A stretch of DNA of 64,000 nucleotides from Pararhodobacter aggregans (GTDB lineage: Bacteria > Pseudomonadota > Alphaproteobacteria > Rhodobacterales > Rhodobacteraceae): positions 186,001-250,000 of the forward strand of contig NZ_QDDR01000004.1 in assembly GCF_003075525.1 (NCBI RefSeq), given 5' to 3'. Shown one piece after another: positions 1-8,440 of the stretch. Within the stretch, counting starts at the first letter, position 1, and every line of letters starts with the position of its first letter. The notes under the pieces are model-generated. The model searched no databases. It was not told the origin of the DNA and saw nothing but the letters and a program-made list of their open reading frames with translations. The translations under genes were made by a program, and so were the position numbers.

Positions 1-1137
1 ACGGCCCCAGAGCATCAGCAGGCCCGCCGCCAGCAGATTTGCGATGACGATGGTCCAGATCATGCTGACCGTAAGGTCCAGATGCTCTGTCATCATCATC
101 CGGCCTGGGGTCAGTCCATGGATCAGCAGCGCGCCAAGCAGGATCGCCATCGCGCCCGTGCCGGGAATGCCCAGCACCAGGGTCGGGATGAGGGCGGCGC
201 CGACCACGGCATTGTTGGTGGATTCCGGCGCGATCACGCCGCGGATGTCCCCCTTACCGAATTGCGACTTGTCCTTGGCGGATTGCACGGCGTGGCCGTA
301 GGCGATCCAGTCCGCCACGGCATTGCCGATGCCCGGCAGCATGCCGATATAGGTGCCCAGAAGCGCGCAGCGCAGCGCCAGCCAGCGGTGCCGAAAGGCG
401 TCCTTGATCCCGTCGAGAAGGCCACCTCCCTCGGCCTGCCCCCGCGGCACGGATGAGATCGAGCTGTCGCGCAGCGACAGTCGCAGCATCTCGGCAATTC
501 CGAACAATCCCAGCACCACGGGCACCAGCGGCACCCCATCCATCAGAGACACCTCGCCGAACCAGTAACGCGGCGTCGGGCTCGAGACGGGAAAACCGAC
601 CTGCGACAGCAAGAGGCCGATCGCCGCCGCGCCGAGACCCTTGGCCAGGGACGCGCCCGAGACCGATCCCACCATCAGCAGCCCCAACAGGGCCAGCAGG
701 AAGAAATCGGGAGTGCCCAGCATCATGATGATCGGCATCGCCAGCGGCAGGAAAAGCAACAGCATCAACCCGCCGAAGACACCGCCGAAGGCCGAAACGG
801 TATAGGCCGCTCCCAGCGCGCGCTCGGCGTGGCCCTTCTGTGCCAGCGGATAGCCGTCAAGCACCGTGGATTGCGAACCCGCCGTTCCGGGCGTTCCCAG
901 CAGCACCGAGGACAAGGTGTCTGCCGTCGTGATCGGCGCGAACATCCCCAGCAGCAAGGCAAAGGCCTGCGCGGGTTCCATGCTGAAGGTGAAGGGCAGG
1001 ATCAGCACAAGGCCGGTGACACCGCCGAGACCGGGCACCGCGCCGAGCCAGATACCCAGAAGAACGCCCCCGACCAGATAGAGGGGCGTCGGCCATTGAA
1101 CGATCAGGGCAAAGCCCGCGAGAATGCTCTCAATCAC
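1..1137 (-). CDS. tctA: TctA-type large membrane subunit of a tripartite tricarboxylate transporter (3' end outside window)
   Basis: Integral inner-membrane permease of a TTT secondary importer that works with a periplasmic TctC protein. About 379 codons are visible of a family usually near 500, so the C-terminus lies off the left edge. The translation has the family's N-terminal signature: a membrane segment, then the glycine-rich stretch LGAVPGLGGVTGLVLILPF, then LLGTPGTAGSQSTVLDGYP and a series of hydrophobic helices. The start is a GTG at 1137 with AAGGA eight bases upstream; no in-frame ATG is nearby. It follows tctC by 53 bases with no room for the small TctB subunit between them, so tctB is either downstream, elsewhere or absent. 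Confidence 0.9.
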   Translation of the reverse strand, partial: MIESILAGFALIVQWPTPLYLVGGVLLGIWLGAVPGLGGVTGLVLILPFTFSMEPAQAFALLLGMFAPITTADTLSSVLLGTPGTAGSQSTVLDGYPLAQKGHAERALGAAYTVSAFGGVFGGLMLLLFLPLAMPIIMMLGTPDFFLLALLGLLMVGSVSGASLAKGLGAAAIGLLLSQVGFPVSSPTPRYWFGEVSLMDGVPLVPVVLGLFGIAEMLRLSLRDSSISSVPRGQAEGGGLLDGIKDAFRHRWLALRCALLGTYIGMLPGIGNAVADWIAYGHAVQSAKDKSQFGKGDIRGVIAPESTNNAVVGAALIPTLVLGIPGTGAMAILLGALLIHGLTPGRMMMTEHLDLTVSMIWTIVIANLLAAGLLMLWGR

Positions 1138-1190
1138 GATGTTTGTCCTTGGAACGAGAGTGGGGCATCGCCTGTCGGGTCCCCTTGGAC

Positions 1191-2270
1191 CTAGCGCGCA
1201 TAGCGGTCGATGAAGCCGCGCATCGTCTCCAGAATCTCGGGCGAGACATTCCGGACCTCGTCGACGATCGCAATGGCCTCGTCACGCAGGACGGGCTCGG
1301 GGGCGGTTCCCAGAACAGGGGTGATCGCGCCGATGTAATCCGGGTCCTCGACCATCTCGGCATAGGCGTCGGCAAGGCTTTGCAGGATCTCCTCCGGGGT
1401 TCCCGGAGGCGCCGCAAACAGCCAGGCAAGCCCGTCCGAGGTCCGCGTCAGGTAGCGCAGCAGATCATAGGCCGGGCCAGCAGGCGCACCGCCCAGATGG
1501 GCGACATGGAAGTCATGGAAAGTCGGCACGCCCTCCAGAGCGGGACTTGTCGCCTCTCCCCCGTCGATCGGTTGACCCCAATAATAGAGCGGCAGGCTTT
1601 CCCCGGTTTCAACCATCTCGGGAACCACGGTCGTCAGGTAGTTCGACACCGTCCCCGTCCGCAGGTCGACTTCACCACGGCGCATTGCGGCCAGGACATC
1701 GGATCCGCCGGTATGCCCGCCGATATAGGCGTTCTCGATGCCGAGAAGGTCGAGCGAGGCTGCGGTTCGGATATCTGTCGACACATTGGGCGCGATCCCC
1801 CCGCTGCGAATGGAGGGCAGGGCGAGAAACTCCTCGGCGCTTGCCGCAGAGCCGGTGCTTGTCTCGGTCCGGACATGGGTGACCCATTGCGTTGCGAGGC
1901 CGCCCAGAATGCCCATCTCATGAAACGGTACGCGCAGGGCTTCGGGGTCCAGAACCCGGGTCGATCCCCCCCATGCGAGCCAGCCCAGGGTCAGGCCGTC
2001 CGGGTCGGAGGCATAGACATACTGGATACCCCGCAGCAAGGCACCGCCGGGCATCGGGACCGCGATGACTTCAGGGGTCCCGGGGAGAAAGCGCCCAAGA
2101 TGCTGCGCCGCGATCTGAGCACTGAGGCCGACGGCACCGCCGGGGCCTGTGTTGAAGACGATCTCGATCGTCTCTCCGCTGAAATCAACCTCAGCGCTGG
2201 CCGGCGCCACCAACGAACAGACCACGAAGCTCGCCGCGATGGCGCCAAGGGTAAATCTATCGACCTGCAT
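1191..2270 (-). CDS. tctC: TctC-family periplasmic solute-binding protein, copy 1
   Basis: Periplasmic binding component of the TTT transporter, 359 residues. A signal peptide covers about residues 1-26 (hydrophobic core then APASA before EVDF). The mature protein begins with the family beta strand and P-loop-like FNTGPGGAVG. The ATG at 2270 has GGGAGG eight bases upstream, so an upstream extension is unlikely. It is the promoter-proximal gene ahead of tctA. It is a clear paralogue of the protein at 5080-6153: both share VDFSGET/ADFSGET, MPGGALLRGIQ and LTLGWLAWGG. The ligand cannot be read from sequence; TTT systems take carboxylates and related compounds. Confidence 0.92.
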   Translation of the reverse strand: MQVDRFTLGAIAASFVVCSLVAPASAEVDFSGETIEIVFNTGPGGAVGLSAQIAAQHLGRFLPGTPEVIAVPMPGGALLRGIQYVYASDPDGLTLGWLAWGGSTRVLDPEALRVPFHEMGILGGLATQWVTHVRTETSTGSAASAEEFLALPSIRSGGIAPNVSTDIRTAASLDLLGIENAYIGGHTGGSDVLAAMRRGEVDLRTGTVSNYLTTVVPEMVETGESLPLYYWGQPIDGGEATSPALEGVPTFHDFHVAHLGGAPAGPAYDLLRYLTRTSDGLAWLFAAPPGTPEEILQSLADAYAEMVEDPDYIGAITPVLGTAPEPVLRDEAIAIVDEVRNVSPEILETMRGFIDRYAR

Positions 2271-2393
2271 GATGCTGTCCTCCCTGACATGCACGAACGC
2301 GCGGTCTCCCCACCGCCAGAGCCATCGCTCCCGTTCATCTCCAAGAAAGCGCAGCACCGCCCCTCAGGGAAGCGGGTAAGGCGCGAAGCTACC

Positions 2394-2410
2394 TTTCGCC
2401 AATTGCGAAA
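2394..2410. promoter_or_regulatory. Candidate LysR operator upstream of tctC-tctA
   Basis: The 17 bases TTTCGCCAATTGCGAAA form a near-perfect inverted repeat (TTTCG-N7-CGAAA), 124 bases upstream of the tctC start and just beyond the 3' end of the lysR gene. LysR-type regulators often bind such interrupted dyads. A related copy lies at 4963-4979 in the other promoter region of this locus. Confidence 0.5.
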
Positions 2411-2421
2411 ACCAACGGATC

Positions 2422-3318
2422 TCAGGCACGGTCCCACGGGGCAACGGGCTGCGTCGCCGCAACCAACGCGTCGAGCAACAGCCGAACCGCCCGGCTTTGC
2501 ATGCGCCGCTCGGGTACCATCGCCTTGAGGTACAAGTCGGGCACGCGCCACTCCGGCAGCAGTTCGATCAGTTGGCCCGAGGCGAGCGCCTCGCGGGTCA
2601 GCGGCTCGGCGATGAGCGCCACTCCAAGCCCCCGTTCCGCGGCATGTCGCAAGATGCGGGTATCGGTGGCGCTGAACACGGCATTGACTTCAACGGCGAC
2701 TTCGCCAGCCGGACCGACGAGCGACCAGGTACTGCCGGACGCCCGGAACACCAGCCCATCCAACCGGTTCAGATCGCTCGGATGCTTTGGCATGGGACGC
2801 CCCTCGAAATATGACGGCGCCGCGACCAGTTTGCGTGGCAACGAGCAAAGCGCCGTTTCGTGGACCTGAGGGTATGTTGCCGGAAGCGCACCAATGGCGA
2901 TGTCATAGCCTTCTTCAATCGGGTTCACGGAGCGATCGACCAGGTTGAGGTCTATGCGGACACCGGGATGGGCAATCTGAAAATCGCAAAAGATGTCACT
3001 GAAATGCATGACCGACATCGTCGTCGGGCATTTGATGCGCAGCTGCTCGGACAGGCGGTTCCGAGCCGGACCGGCTTCGATCGTGGCCTCGATCTCGCTC
3101 AACAGTTCCGAGAATTTCTGCTGGCACGTTCGGCCGACCGAGGTGAGCTCCAGCCCACGGGTCGACCGCTCGAACAACTGAGCCCGGCACATGTGCTCCA
3201 GTTGCGACACACGCTTGGACACGACCGATGGCACGGTTCCGGCCTCGCGCGCCGCAGCAGAGAAGCTGCCGAGACGCGCGACGGCCAGAAAGGTCCGGAG
3301 ATTGACGATGAAATCCAT
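2422..3318 (-). CDS. LysR-family transcriptional regulator
   Basis: Cytoplasmic DNA-binding regulator of 298 residues, a normal LysR length. The winged helix-turn-helix occupies about residues 4-62 (FLAVARLGSFSAAAREAG then a VVSKRVSQLE recognition helix). The remainder is a periplasmic-binding-like effector domain. The gene lies 43 bases downstream of the FAD oxidoreductase on the same strand and is probably co-transcribed with it, sitting between the two tctC transcription units. That placement and the two matching dyads at 2394 and 4963 suggest it controls both. Its inducer is unknown, presumably the imported substrate. Confidence 0.9.
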   Translation of the reverse strand: MDFIVNLRTFLAVARLGSFSAAAREAGTVPSVVSKRVSQLEHMCRAQLFERSTRGLELTSVGRTCQQKFSELLSEIEATIEAGPARNRLSEQLRIKCPTTMSVMHFSDIFCDFQIAHPGVRIDLNLVDRSVNPIEEGYDIAIGALPATYPQVHETALCSLPRKLVAAPSYFEGRPMPKHPSDLNRLDGLVFRASGSTWSLVGPAGEVAVEVNAVFSATDTRILRHAAERGLGVALIAEPLTREALASGQLIELLPEWRVPDLYLKAMVPERRMQSRAVRLLLDALVAATQPVAPWDRA

Positions 3319-3361
3319 GCCTCAAGCCGTGCCGGGTCGCGACCGGGCTGTCAAGCGGGTG

Positions 3362-4837
3362 TCAGTTTGCGTCCACCGCATCCAGCGCCCGTGCCGGCGC
3401 GTCGGCCGAGTCCCGCAGATGCACACCCTGCTTGCGCAACGTCGCCTGCAGTTCGGCAATGTCGATATCGCGCGGCTGGAGGGCACGATTTGCGGCAATC
3501 CCGGCCGCCGCCCCGGCCGCATGACCGGTCAGCCAGCATTGCGGGATCTCGCGCATGAAGCCGTGGCTGTTGGCATCGCAGGAGATATGCCGTCCCGCTG
3601 CCAGCAGGCCGTTCAGACGCACCGGCACCAACGCGCTGTAAGGGACGGAGATTACCGGGAATTTCGGCGACATCGACGGCGAAACCCCGACTTCGTCCGG
3701 CAAGGCCTGCCCAGAGCTCCATTGGCCGCGCTCGATCCGACCCATCCCCCCCAGACGCCGTGTGTGCCGAACGCCGAGTTGCGGCGCGCTCAGCAGCATA
3801 TAGGCGTCCTTGAACCCGGGCGCATGCTGGCGGAAGAACTCACAATGGGCTTGCATGAAACGGTGCGAGCGGATCTCGACCTCGGTGATGTCGTCGACAT
3901 TCAGGGCGCTGAGCCCCGACTGCCGCGGCCCGAGGAACAGCGCGATGTCATCGCGCCACGAGACATAGGGTGCCTGGAAGAAGCCCAGCCTCTCGCGCCC
4001 CAGCTGGTTGATCTGCGAGAACCCGGCCTCGTCGTTGAGGCGGAAGTCGAGCCAGGTCTGCATGTCGACGCCACCCAGCATGAAGCCGGTGTTCATCGAA
4101 TGGTGGACGTCGCCCTCTTCGATATCGGTCTCGAAGCCGGCGCCAGCCCGGGCAAAGACGTCTCCATCGCCGGTGCAGTCGACGACGACCTTGGCCATCA
4201 GCGCCTGACGGCCTTCCTTGGATTCAAAGATCACCCCGGTGACAGCCCCGTCCTGCAACACCGGCACCGCGGCCCAGGAGTGATAGACGATGCGCACCCC
4301 GGCCTCGATCAGCATCTCCTGGCTCGTGAGTTTCAGGCGCTCCGGATCGATCGTCGGGGCCCAGGTGACGATGCCGTGGAAGGCCGAGGTGCGCAGCCGC
4401 CAGTATTTCGCCAAGGCATCGTCGCGGCGGCCCCAGAGCGTGCGATCCGGGCCGGCCTTTCCCTCGTCGGGGAGCCGGTCCAGCACCTCCTCGGCAAAAC
4501 CGCGGATCACCAGATTGCCGGACCAGTCGGTCATCCGGTCGATCCAGATCACCACGCCGCCGGTCGAAAGCCCGCCGAGGTGGTTGTAGCGCTCCATCAC
4601 CACGACATCGGCACCGGTGCGCGCGGCCGCCAGCGCGGCGGACGTCCCGGCCGGGCCCCCGCCCACCACCAGCACGTCGCATTCGTGGTAGACCGGCACC
4701 TCACGCGCAGGCTCGGCGACGCTCCCGCGCCCGTTGCGAGCCGAGAAGACGTACTTGCCGGATTCGAAGATATCAGAGCCAAGGAACCGGTTTTCGCTCT
4801 GCCGGATTTCCTGCACCTTCGGTTTGTCGTCGGACAT
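3362..4837 (-). CDS. FAD-dependent oxidoreductase (FAD_oxidored family)
   Basis: Flavoprotein of 491 residues, probably cytoplasmic. A dinucleotide-binding fold starts near residue 53 (DVLVVGGGPAGTSAALAAARTG), with GGGPAG at 59-64 and the acidic strand end E82. Further FAD contacts are VVVDCTGDGDVFARAGAG mid-protein and GLLAAGRHISC with GHAAGAAAGIAA near the C-terminus, as in the HdrA/FAD_oxidored group. The ATG at 4837 is chosen because GGAGGAG sits five bases upstream; an earlier in-frame ATG at 4849 lacks a site. It is divergent from tctC copy 2 and followed by lysR. The substrate is unknown; it is probably the first oxidation of whatever the TTT system imports. Confidence 0.82.
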   Translation of the reverse strand: MSDDKPKVQEIRQSENRFLGSDIFESGKYVFSARNGRGSVAEPAREVPVYHECDVLVVGGGPAGTSAALAAARTGADVVVMERYNHLGGLSTGGVVIWIDRMTDWSGNLVIRGFAEEVLDRLPDEGKAGPDRTLWGRRDDALAKYWRLRTSAFHGIVTWAPTIDPERLKLTSQEMLIEAGVRIVYHSWAAVPVLQDGAVTGVIFESKEGRQALMAKVVVDCTGDGDVFARAGAGFETDIEEGDVHHSMNTGFMLGGVDMQTWLDFRLNDEAGFSQINQLGRERLGFFQAPYVSWRDDIALFLGPRQSGLSALNVDDITEVEIRSHRFMQAHCEFFRQHAPGFKDAYMLLSAPQLGVRHTRRLGGMGRIERGQWSSGQALPDEVGVSPSMSPKFPVISVPYSALVPVRLNGLLAAGRHISCDANSHGFMREIPQCWLTGHAAGAAAGIAANRALQPRDIDIAELQATLRKQGVHLRDSADAPARALDAVDAN

Positions 4838-4936
4838 TGGCTCCTCCATTATTGCCGCAAGGCCCGCAACGGAGCCGTCGAGATGGACCCTAAATCCACG
4901 ATGCGCCTGCGCGGAAGCCGCTCATCCGGCAAGGCT

Positions 4937-4979
4937 GCTTTCGCGGATCGCGGCAGCTTCGCTTTCGCGATTGACGAAG
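4937..4979. promoter_or_regulatory. Divergent control region with candidate LysR operator
   Basis: The 242-base gap between the FAD oxidoreductase and tctC copy 2 holds GCTTTCGCG twice, 24 bases apart (4937 and 4961). The second copy is part of TTTCG-CGATTGA-CGAAG (4963-4979), the same TTTCG-N7-CGAA pattern as at 2394-2410. No convincing -35/-10 pair was read. Confidence 0.45.
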
Positions 4980-5079
4980 GCCGCTTTGCCTACGCGCGTG
5001 CTTCCCTTCGCTATCCGCATCAAGTGAAATGCGTCTGTCCGGGTCTCCGCCAGCGGAAATCCGATGGGAGGAGAGAACC

Positions 5080-6153
5080 ATGACCAGACTCAAAACCGGC
5101 GCGATCCTGCGCCTGACCGCCTGTACCCTCGCCCTCGCCGCGCCCGGCGCGGCCATGGCCGAGGCCGATTTCAGCGGCGAGACCGTGCGCATCGTCTACA
5201 ACGCCGGGCCGGGCGGGGCGACCGGCCTCTTTGCGCAGATCCTCGCCGCGCATCTGGGCCGTCACCTGCCCGGCAAGCCCGAAGTGATCGCGGAATCCAT
5301 GCCGGGCGGCGCTCTGCTACGGGGGATTCAGGCGGTCTATCACTCCGAGCCTGATGGCCTGACCCTAGGATGGTTGGCATGGGGCGGCGCGACGCGGGTG
5401 CTGGACCCGGAAGACCTGCGCGTCCCGTTCGGCGAATTCGGCCTTGCGGGGGGGCTGGGCAATACCTGGGTCACCCATGCCACCACCAGCGCCTCGATCA
5501 CCACCGGCGCCGATTTCGCGGAAACCGACCGTATCCGCTACGGCGGCTTCACGCCCGGATCGAGCGAGATCCGCACGGCGGCGTCGATGGACCTTCTTGG
5601 CATCCCGATGGACTTCGTCGGCGGGTTTCAAGGCGGCGCCGAGACCTTGGCTGCGATGCAGCGCGGCGAGGTCCAGTTGCGGAACGGGACCGTCTCGAAC
5701 TGGCTGACAAATGTCGTCCCCGAGATGGTCGATCCCGGGCAGAGCGTCGGTTTGTTCTACTGGGGCCGCCCACAGGAGGACGGAACCGAAGCGGAGAACC
5801 CGGAACTTGGGGATCTGCCGACCTTCTACGACTACGTCGTTGCCGCACGGGGACAGGCGCCTTCCGGGCCGGCCTATGACCTTGTGCGCTATCTCTCGAC
5901 CGCAGCGGACGGGATGACCTGGATCTTCGTCACCCCTCCGGAGACGCCCACTGACATCACCGACGCCGTGGCCCGTGCCTATGCCGAGGTGATGGAGGAT
6001 CCGGCGATGGTGCAAGCCGCCCTGAACGTTCTGGGCTCTACGCCCGAAGTCGTGCTGCAGGACGAAGCCCAACGCATCATGAGGGTCGTGGAAACCGTGT
6101 CGCCAGAGGTCCGTGCGACGATGCAAGACTACATCGACCAATTGTCGCGCTGA
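5080..6153 (+). CDS. tctC: TctC-family periplasmic solute-binding protein, copy 2
   Basis: Second periplasmic binding protein of the locus, 357 residues. The signal peptide ends near residue 27 (PGAAMA before EADFSGET), followed by the YNAGPGGATG strand-loop of the family. The ATG at 5080 follows GGGAGGAGAG. It closely resembles copy 1 over its whole length, so the locus has two binding proteins for one visible TctA. It is divergent from the FAD oxidoreductase and one base from the start of the glycosidase-like gene, so the two rightward genes are surely co-transcribed. It may feed the same TctA with a second ligand; this is inference. Confidence 0.92.
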   Translation: MTRLKTGAILRLTACTLALAAPGAAMAEADFSGETVRIVYNAGPGGATGLFAQILAAHLGRHLPGKPEVIAESMPGGALLRGIQAVYHSEPDGLTLGWLAWGGATRVLDPEDLRVPFGEFGLAGGLGNTWVTHATTSASITTGADFAETDRIRYGGFTPGSSEIRTAASMDLLGIPMDFVGGFQGGAETLAAMQRGEVQLRNGTVSNWLTNVVPEMVDPGQSVGLFYWGRPQEDGTEAENPELGDLPTFYDYVVAARGQAPSGPAYDLVRYLSTAADGMTWIFVTPPETPTDITDAVARAYAEVMEDPAMVQAALNVLGSTPEVVLQDEAQRIMRVVETVSPEVRATMQDYIDQLSR

Positions 6154-6154
6154 C

Positions 6155-7027
6155 ATGCTGACGGCACATAGACTACTGGACGCTCCTATCATCACAAAGG
6201 GCATGGATGCCCGGATGGGGAGCAATATCAACGGGCCGTCAGCGATCCGGGTGCCTGACTGGGTGCCCAACCCGCTGGGCCGCTATTACCTGTATTTCGC
6301 GCATCATCGCGGCGATTACATCCGGCTCGCCTATGCGGAGGAGCCAACCGGTCCCTGGACCGTGTACGAGCCCGGAGTGTTGCCGCTCGCCCTGTCTGGC
6401 TTCAGTCATCACCTCGCCTCGCCGGAGGTGGTGATCGACCACCAAGCGCGCCGGATCCGGCTATTCTATCACGGCGGAGACGAGATCAAGTTCCAGTTCA
6501 CGCGGCTCGCGGACTCGAGCGACGGGCTGGTCTTCACGGGCGGGCGCGAGAACCTGATGAATCCCTATGTGCGGATCTTCCGACACGGGGGTTGGACCTA
6601 TGCGATCGGCATGCCCGGCCAGTTCTATCGGTCGAAGGATGGTCGTACCGCGTGGCAGATCGGGCCCCGGCTTTTCACCCCTGACATGCGCCATTCTGCG
6701 GTCAGAGTGGTGGGAGACATTCTCACGGTCATCTGGTCGAACCGCGGTGACGCGCCGGAATCTCTCTGGCAATGCGAGATCGACCTCACGCCTGACTGGA
6801 TGTCCTGGTCAGAGGGCCCCCACCGGCTTCTCCTTGCGCCCGAGCGTGACTGGGAGGGGGCGCAGCTGCCGATCGCACCGTCGGTGATCGGCCCCGTGGA
6901 CGAGCCCGTCAACCAACTTCGGGATCCAGCGATTCTGGAGGACGAGGGACGGCTGTTCCTGTTCTATTCGGTCGCCGGAGAATGGGGGATCGCCGTCGCC
7001 CAATTGACGGAAACGAGCCTCGCCTGA
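6155..7027 (+). CDS. Five-bladed beta-propeller glycosidase-like protein (GH43/GH32 clan)
   Basis: About 290 residues, no signal peptide, so likely cytoplasmic. The sequence shows repeated beta-propeller blade features typical of GH43/32/62-like proteins: GPSAIRVPDWVPNPLGRYYLYFAHHRG near the start, SHHLASPEVVID in the middle and the LRDPAILEDEGRLFLFYSVAGEWGIAVA blade at the end. The start at 6155 lies one base after the tctC stop with little ribosome site, suggesting translational coupling. Downstream in-frame ATGs (MDARMG) are alternatives. The acidic catalytic residues cannot be assigned with certainty, so it may be a sugar-binding or lyase-type propeller. It hints that the imported compound is a glycoside or sugar acid. 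Confidence 0.7.
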   Translation: MLTAHRLLDAPIITKGMDARMGSNINGPSAIRVPDWVPNPLGRYYLYFAHHRGDYIRLAYAEEPTGPWTVYEPGVLPLALSGFSHHLASPEVVIDHQARRIRLFYHGGDEIKFQFTRLADSSDGLVFTGGRENLMNPYVRIFRHGGWTYAIGMPGQFYRSKDGRTAWQIGPRLFTPDMRHSAVRVVGDILTVIWSNRGDAPESLWQCEIDLTPDWMSWSEGPHRLLLAPERDWEGAQLPIAPSVIGPVDEPVNQLRDPAILEDEGRLFLFYSVAGEWGIAVAQLTETSLA

Positions 7028-7260
7028 AGGCCGCTTCGACGCTCGGCACCCTCCGCGCGCGCTGACGCCACAGATTTGGGCATTTCCGGCTCGGGTCCGA
7101 ATGCGGGGCAGGCTTTTACCGGCATGCTCGACGGGGACATCCGCCGGACCACCCTGGACGCGGAGATCGCCGCGGGCGAGGGGACGAGCGGGGTCTCCCG
7201 CGGCGGCGCCATGGCCGAGATGGCGCGGCTGGCGCGGTCGGTGCCGCAGGCCCATCGAGC
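7028..7260. other. Intergenic stretch with an unclassified open frame
   Basis: Between the glycosidase-like gene and the degraded ABC gene. A + frame from about 7060 to 7290 reads LGISGSGPNAGQAF and later GGAMAEMARLARSVPQAHR, which looks protein-like, but it has no start, no ribosome site and runs into the ABC fragment in another frame. It may be the 5' part of the same pseudogene. No family was recognised. Confidence 0.3.
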
Positions 7261-8005
7261 GGTGATCGACAGCGAGGCCTGCCCGAGGGCTCGGCGCTGG
7301 GGCGCTCGCCCGGCGCGGTGGTGCTGGCGGCGGTGGCGATCGTGCTTCTGGACTGGCGGCTGGCCGCCTTCGTCCCCGTGATCGGGCCGGTGACCGTGCA
7401 GATCAGCGCCCGGGCCGCAAGGCTGCGCGAGGCGCTGAGCTATGGGCCGCAGGGGCACGCCGCCGACATGCAAGCCGCGGCGCACGAGACGCTCTCCGCC
7501 CCCGGGCATCATCCTTGCCCGCACCATGGGTCGCGGTCCTTGGCTCGCGCAGCGCTTCGCCCGCATCCCGCGCGGTCTGGCCGGGCTGGAGGTCTGCTCG
7601 CACACGCCAAGCGACTGGCAATGGTCGATGATCGGCTTCGCGCAGGCCATCCTGACCCTGCTGACGATGATCGCCTTGCAGGAGCAGCTTCTGTGCAAAG
7701 GCGGCTTCCGCTTCTCGGGCGGCGAGAAGCAGCGGCTGGCGCGGGCCCGCACGCTGCTGCGCGATCCGCCGATCCTGCTGCTGGACGAGGCGGCCGGCGC
7801 CCTCGATCCCCGGACCGAACGCACCATGCCGCAGGCGCTGGACGCACTGTCGAACGGCCGCCCGACGATCACCATCGCGCACCGCCCCTCGACCATCCGC
7901 GACGCCAGCCTGATCGTGGTCATGCCGAACGACCGGGTGGCCGAAACCCACAAGACCCCGGCCGCGGCGGGCGGTGTCGATGCCGCGCTCCGCGACGATA
8001 CCTAG
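7261..8005 (+). pseudogene. Degraded ABC exporter (ABCB type), frameshifted and internally deleted
   Basis: Two frames together give pieces of a fused membrane/ATPase exporter. The first (7261 to about 7500) reads VVLAAVAIVLLDWRLAAFVPV, a membrane helix like those of ABCB transporters. A second frame (to the TAG at 8003-8005) reads FSGGEKQRLARARTLL (signature motif), ILLLDEAAGALDP (Walker B) and a TITIAHRPSTIRDA switch histidine. Walker A and most of the membrane domain are missing. There is no intact reading frame linking the parts. The last codon is one base from the end of the truncated IS6 transposase, so a deletion junction probably lies here. Confidence 0.75.
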
Positions 8006-8006
8006 G

Positions 8007-8265
8007 TCATGTTGACAAACGGCGGATCCAGAGGCGGATTGGTTCACGGCTGACGACCACGCCGCGCTCCGCCAGAAGATCCTCCACATCCCCGGGGCTC
8101 GAGGCAAAGCGGTGTCGGGCCCAAACCGCACAGGCAATGATTTCACGCGGAAACCGAAAGCCCTTCAGGCCAGGCATGGACGAGGGGATCTACAGGCCGG
8201 ACCTCTACCGGCCACGGCGAACACAAACAACCTGGCAATGCCAATCGGCCGTTTGCGACACCGAT
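8007..8265 (-). mobile_element. Truncated IS6-family insertion sequence (5' end only)
   Basis: A leftward frame starting at ATG 8177 and ending at TGA 8007 encodes 56 residues. It reads KGFRFPREIIACAVWARHRFASS then GDVEDLLAERGVVVSREPI, which is the N-terminal start of IS6/IS26-type DDE transposases (normally about 230 residues). The catalytic domain is absent. Upstream, 8252-8262 read leftward gives GGTGTCGCAAA, resembling the terminal repeat of this family at a plausible distance from the start codon. The other end is missing, cut where the ABC pseudogene ends. The 175 bases from 8266 to 8440 hold nothing I recognise. Confidence 0.75.
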
Positions 8266-8440
8266 CGGACGGGAAAAGACCATCGAACGCCGGCCGATAT
8301 CGCCTTGTCGCACCGGCGGCGAGGCGATGTCCCGCAGCCTCGGGGCAGGGTCGGAAACCCGCGGGACCGGAGGGTCTCGGCAGCGCCTCACGCAGCGACA
8401 GTGCTCAGACCATGGATCTGTCCGCCGATCCCCGGGCCTG

